Shown here: in pieces, positions 34,085-37,263 of the stretch | How positions within the stretch are numbered: position 1 is the stretch's first letter | How the letters are laid out: each line of letters starts with the position of its first letter | Source: Planctomycetaceae bacterium | GTDB taxonomy: Bacteria > Planctomycetota > Planctomycetia > Planctomycetales > Planctomycetaceae | Reading direction: 5' to 3' | Assembly (NCBI GenBank): GCA_019636285.1 | Contig: JAHBXV010000052.1 | Coordinates: 1-37,263, forward strand | Length of the DNA: 37,263 bases | Program-made: the position numbers and the translations under genes | Notes under the pieces: model-generated | What the model was told of the DNA's origin: nothing | Databases searched by the model: none | The model's input: the letters and a program-made list of their open reading frames with translations, nothing else

Positions 34085-35422
34085 ATGAATCGAAGATCGC
34101 TCGCCTCGCCGATGTGCTGTTGTCTACTGATCCTGGCAGGGTGTGGCCAGCATGGTTCGGAGCGGCATGGGGGCACGTCCGGTGAAGAAGCGCCGGCGCG
34201 CGCGACCGTTATCCAACCCCAACGTAAGCCCCTTGTCCGCCAGATCGAGCTCCCCGGGCGCGTCGAGGCGTACGAAGTGACGCCGCTGCATGCCAAAGCG
34301 ACGGGCTACGTGATCGAGATCCCCGTCGACGTGGGTGATGCGATTCGCGGTCCCAGCGGCGATGAGCCCGGAACCCTGTTGTGTGAACTGCAAGTCCCCG
34401 AACTCAAAGAGGAATTGGCCCAGAAAACAGCCGCCGTGGCGCAGGCCAACGCGGAAGTCTTGCAGGCTGACGCGAGCGTCAAAGTGGCCGAAGCTGCCGT
34501 ACGATCGGCCAGCGCGAAAGTCGCCGAGTCGAGAGCCGCCGTCGATCGGGAAGAGTCGCTGTACCTGCGTTGGGATTCCGAGTTCCAGCGCGTCTCGCAA
34601 CTCGCGGACTCGGGAGCGGTGACCAGGAAGGTCGCCGATGAAACCCGCGCCCAGCGTGATGCCGCCGATGCGGGTCGCAAGGAAGTCGCCGCGCGGATTG
34701 TTTCCGTGGAAGCCCAGCAACAGGAAATGGCCGCCAATCTCGAGAAGGCCAAAGCCGATGCCGTCGCTGCGAGATCAAGATTGGTCGTCGCGGAGGCCGA
34801 CGAACGGCGACTGGCGGCGATGGTTGACTACACCGTGATTCGTGCTCCCTTCGATGGAGTGGTTGTGGAACGCAATGTCCATACGGGGCATCTGGTGCAT
34901 TCCGGCGCGAGTCAGCAGAAGCCATTGTTCGTTGTGATGCGGACCGACCCGGTCCGCGTGATGATCGATGTCCCGGAAGTTGACGCGGTCCACGTGACGC
35001 CCAAGACCAAGGTGGAGATCAAGATCCCTTCGCTTCCCGGCAGTTCGCACGTCGGTACGATCACGCGGTCGAGTTGGTCGTTGAACGAAACGTCGCGAAC
35101 CATGTCGGCCGAGGTCCATCTCCCAAATGCCGAAACGGCCTGGCGTCCCGGCCAGTATGTCCAGGCGAAACTCACGACGGCTGAGATCGAGAACTGCCTC
35201 GCTTTGCCGAAATCGGCCATCGTCGTGCAGGACAAAGAGACGTACTGTTTCACTGTGAACAGCGATGGGAAAGTCGTTCGACTCCCGATTTCGCTGGGGC
35301 TCCAGGCTGGGACGGATGTCGAAATTCGCGAGGGCCTGTCGGGTAGCGAGCAGGTCATCAGCATCAATGCCGGCGCCTTTCGAGAAGGGCAGACCGTGGA
35401 GGCGGTTCCGGCGTCGAAGTGA
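34085..35422 (+). CDS. RND periplasmic adaptor lipoprotein (membrane fusion protein)
   Basis: 445 residues from the ATG at 34085, with GGAAAG about 8 nt upstream; the longer open frame overlaps the pump gene and lacks a signal. The signal peptide ends in LILAGC, a lipobox, so the protein is lipid-anchored. The order is that of HlyD/AcrA adaptors: a first barrel-sandwich half (LPGRVEAYEVTPLHAKATGYV), a long alpha-hairpin (about 105-245, Ala/Glu/Val-rich, DSGAVTRKVADETRAQRDAA at the turn), the second half with VIRAPFDGVVVERNVHTGHLV, a beta-barrel (KVEIKIPSLPGSSHVGTITR) and a membrane-proximal domain near the end. The long hairpin should dock to the outer membrane factor downstream. It links the pump at 30793 with the channel at 35605. 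Confidence 0.92.
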   Translation: MNRRSLASPMCCCLLILAGCGQHGSERHGGTSGEEAPARATVIQPQRKPLVRQIELPGRVEAYEVTPLHAKATGYVIEIPVDVGDAIRGPSGDEPGTLLCELQVPELKEELAQKTAAVAQANAEVLQADASVKVAEAAVRSASAKVAESRAAVDREESLYLRWDSEFQRVSQLADSGAVTRKVADETRAQRDAADAGRKEVAARIVSVEAQQQEMAANLEKAKADAVAARSRLVVAEADERRLAAMVDYTVIRAPFDGVVVERNVHTGHLVHSGASQQKPLFVVMRTDPVRVMIDVPEVDAVHVTPKTKVEIKIPSLPGSSHVGTITRSSWSLNETSRTMSAEVHLPNAETAWRPGQYVQAKLTTAEIENCLALPKSAIVVQDKETYCFTVNSDGKVVRLPISLGLQAGTDVEIREGLSGSEQVISINAGAFREGQTVEAVPASK

Positions 35423-35483
35423 TCGGCTGGAAGCTCGCCCTGACGCCGCCCGGACAACTTGCGCATCTTTCCCAGGCGGTATA

Positions 35484-35504
35484 GGCGGCCCTGCCGGAGC
35501 CGCC
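35484..35504 (+). other. GC-rich stem-loop between adaptor and outer membrane factor genes
   Basis: GGCGGC (35484-35489) pairs with GCCGCC (35499-35504) around a 9-nt loop in the 182-bp gap between the two genes. Such a structure could reduce read-through or stabilise the upstream mRNA. No T-run follows. The rest of the gap shows no gene. Confidence 0.35.
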
Positions 35505-35604
35505 GATCGGGGGGGACACGAGATCGCACTCAGAATCGCAATATCGACTTTCGATAATTCAACAAGAGGTTCCGCACGGGATGTAGTTCGCCAAGGATGG
35601 TCGG

Positions 35605-37248
35605 ATGGCGCCGAAACTCTTGTCTCCCCTGGCCGTGCTTGCCTTGTGCATCATCGGGTGTACTGCAGTTCCCGTGGGGCGGCGGAATGACGGCCTCGCC
35701 CAGCAGCCGACGAAGTCCGCGAGCGCCCCAGCTCCAATCGCCAATGCCGGTCATCTCCCGCCCCAAAAGCCCGCCAGTCCCGCGGACGACAGTCCCGTTT
35801 CCCTGGCATCGTCACCGACGCGGCGAGGCCAGATCGAAGCCTCTGACGAACAACTGACCCCAGTCAGTGCCGCGCGACCCGGTTCGCCGACGGATATCGT
35901 GATCGTCGCGAGCGCCGTCGAACCAGCCCCTCCGCCCCCCATTTCGACGGAGGTGGAAACCGGCGCCTACACGCTGAGTCTCAGCAATGTTCTCCATCTT
36001 GCGGATTCCCAGAATCCGAATGTCGCCGTGGCACGGGAACGCATTCACGAGGCATATGCCCGGGTCGAGCAGGCCGAAACGCTCTGGATCCCGTCGCTAC
36101 GCGCCGGATTGAACTACAACCACCACGAAGGATCGATTCAGGACGTGGCCGGTCGTGTCTTCAATACCAATCGCAGTTCGTTCTATGGCGGAATGGGAGC
36201 GAATGCCGTGGGGGCCGGTTCGCCCGCCGTGCCGGGGATCGTCGCGCAATTCCATCTGACGGATGCGATCTTCCAACCCAAAATCGCGGCTCACCAGGCT
36301 TCCGCGAGGCAGTTCGGAGCGACCGCGGCCCGAAACGATACGCTCCGCGATGCGGCGGTCGCCTATCTCGAACTGGTGCGTGCCGAACACGCACTGGCGA
36401 TTGCCCGAGAAGCGGTCGCCAATACGCAGAAGTTGACAGATCTCACGCGGCAGTACGCGGAAACCGGGCAGGGACTGCAATCCGATCACCAACGGTTGGA
36501 AGCCGAACTGGCGCTGCGGAAAGAGGAATTGGTGGCTGGCGAAGAGGGTGTGCAAGTCGCCTCCGCGCGTCTGGCGCAAGTGCTCCATGCCGATCCCTCG
36601 GTCGTCATTCAATCTGGCGAGCCGACCGTGATCCCGCTGCAAATCGTGACGCTGGATGGCGGACCGGCCTCGTATGTTGCAACGGGCCTGTCGCGTCGTC
36701 CCGAGTTGGCCGAACAAAAACACCTCGTTTGCGAAGCCGTCGAACGCCTGCGACGGGAAAAGTTCGCGCCGCTGGTCCCCAGTGTCTTGCTAGGGATGAG
36801 CTACGGCGGCATGGGCGGCGGATTCGGGAGTTCCATCGTCAATTCCGACGACCGCTGGGATGCCGACGCGGTCGCCTACTGGGAAATTCGCAATCTCGGT
36901 TTTGGCGAACGCGCCGCACGTAAGGAAACCAGTTCGCTCCAGCGACAGGCCCAGATGCGGGAACTGGCCATCCTTGATCTCGTGGCTCGCGAAGTGGCGG
37001 AAGCGCACGCTCAAGTGACGAACAGAGAGCAGAGGATTGAACTCACGCAACGTGGTCTTGAAGCCGCGCGGAAGTCCTATTCGCTGAACCTCCAGCGTAT
37101 CGAAAATGCGCAGGGGCTGCCGATTGAAACCTTGCAGTCGATTCAGGCCCTGGCGAACTCACAGCGCGCCTACCTGAATGCCGTCGTCGACTACAACATC
37201 GCTCAATTCGAACTCAGTCGCGCCATCGGGTGGTTCGTGGAAAGCTAA
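35605..37248 (+). CDS. TolC-like outer membrane efflux lipoprotein
   Basis: 547 residues. The signal peptide ends in LCIIGC, a lipobox, so it is probably lipidated. A disordered Pro/Ala/Ser-rich stretch follows (about 25-120), longer than usual for this family. Then come two outer membrane efflux (OEP) repeats: LSLSNVLHLADSQNPNVAVARERIHEAYARVEQAETLWIP starts the first, with long helices (TAARNDTLRDAAVAYLELVRAEHALAIAREAV), and the second has LAILDLVAREVAEAHAQVTNREQRIELTQRGLEAARKSY and ends in YLNAVVDYNIAQFELSRAIG, a typical closing motif. It should form the trimeric channel that completes the efflux complex. AAGGA lies about 9 nt before the ATG. It is 182 bp after the adaptor gene and on the same strand, so it is probably in the same operon. 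Confidence 0.9.
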   Translation: MAPKLLSPLAVLALCIIGCTAVPVGRRNDGLAQQPTKSASAPAPIANAGHLPPQKPASPADDSPVSLASSPTRRGQIEASDEQLTPVSAARPGSPTDIVIVASAVEPAPPPPISTEVETGAYTLSLSNVLHLADSQNPNVAVARERIHEAYARVEQAETLWIPSLRAGLNYNHHEGSIQDVAGRVFNTNRSSFYGGMGANAVGAGSPAVPGIVAQFHLTDAIFQPKIAAHQASARQFGATAARNDTLRDAAVAYLELVRAEHALAIAREAVANTQKLTDLTRQYAETGQGLQSDHQRLEAELALRKEELVAGEEGVQVASARLAQVLHADPSVVIQSGEPTVIPLQIVTLDGGPASYVATGLSRRPELAEQKHLVCEAVERLRREKFAPLVPSVLLGMSYGGMGGGFGSSIVNSDDRWDADAVAYWEIRNLGFGERAARKETSSLQRQAQMRELAILDLVAREVAEAHAQVTNREQRIELTQRGLEAARKSYSLNLQRIENAQGLPIETLQSIQALANSQRAYLNAVVDYNIAQFELSRAIGWFVES

Positions 37249-37251
37249 GAG

Positions 37252-37263
37252 CCTCCGTCAAAA
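37252..37263 (+). repeat. start of another copy of the repeat, cut by the window edge
   Basis: CCTCCGTCAAAA begins 4 bp after the stop of the outer membrane factor gene and matches the start of the copy at 27339 for 12 bases until the window ends. Whether the full 45 bp follows cannot be seen. If it does, the family is not confined to Wadjet. Confidence 0.6.

Overview
The window looks like chromosomal DNA from a planctomycete (Planctomycetota). This is an inference from gene content: an ASPIC/UnbV FG-GAP protein flanked by two TPR proteins, a very large soluble poly-HAMP hybrid kinase, small Cys-anchored lipoproteins and a GH123-like secreted protein. GC content is moderately high and start sites often carry GGAG-type ribosome sites. 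No tRNA, rRNA, CRISPR array or intact insertion sequence was seen.

Layout. (1) 1-4830: the tail of an unknown gene, a hairpin, a small lipoprotein, then a tight operon of TPR protein, ASPIC/UnbV FG-GAP protein and a second TPR protein that is a paralogue of the first. (2) 5120-6313: a Tat-exported glycosidase-like protein. It ends tail to tail, with a 6-bp overlap, against a minus-strand arsenic operon: arsR (9857-9528), a single frame joining ArsM to ArsD (9465-8158), and arsA (8143-6308). No arsenite permease is in the window. (3) About 660 bp with no supportable gene, then a 2109-residue hybrid kinase (10561-16890) carrying eleven 92-residue HAMP-type repeats. It is followed by a REC-GAF-HisKA-HATPase-REC kinase, a small winged-helix-like protein and two small three-helix membrane proteins of DUF5985 type. 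(4) 20514-27214: a complete four-gene Wadjet (JetABCD, MksFEBG-like) anti-plasmid system with overlapping genes. It lies between two copies of a 45-bp repeat in inverted orientation. (5) 27483-30122: a secreted DNRLRE plus GH123/DUF4091-like protein. (6) 30336-37248: a PadR repressor divergent from a tripartite efflux operon (RND pump, lipoprotein adaptor, TolC-like outer membrane factor). A further partial copy of the repeat begins right after the last stop codon, at the window edge.

How the parts work together. ArsR should sense arsenite and control ArsM (methylation), ArsD (chaperone) and ArsA (ATPase). The two kinases probably form a cytosolic phosphorelay without a DNA-binding output regulator of their own; the adjacent winged-helix gene is the nearest candidate. 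JetABC should act as an SMC-type loop-extruding complex that presents circular plasmids to the JetD nuclease. PadR should repress the efflux operon through an inverted repeat in the shared intergenic region. That site closely resembles one in front of arsR. The least explained features are the repeat family bracketing Wadjet, the in-frame ArsM-ArsD fusion with an internal ribosome site, and the unusually long HAMP array.
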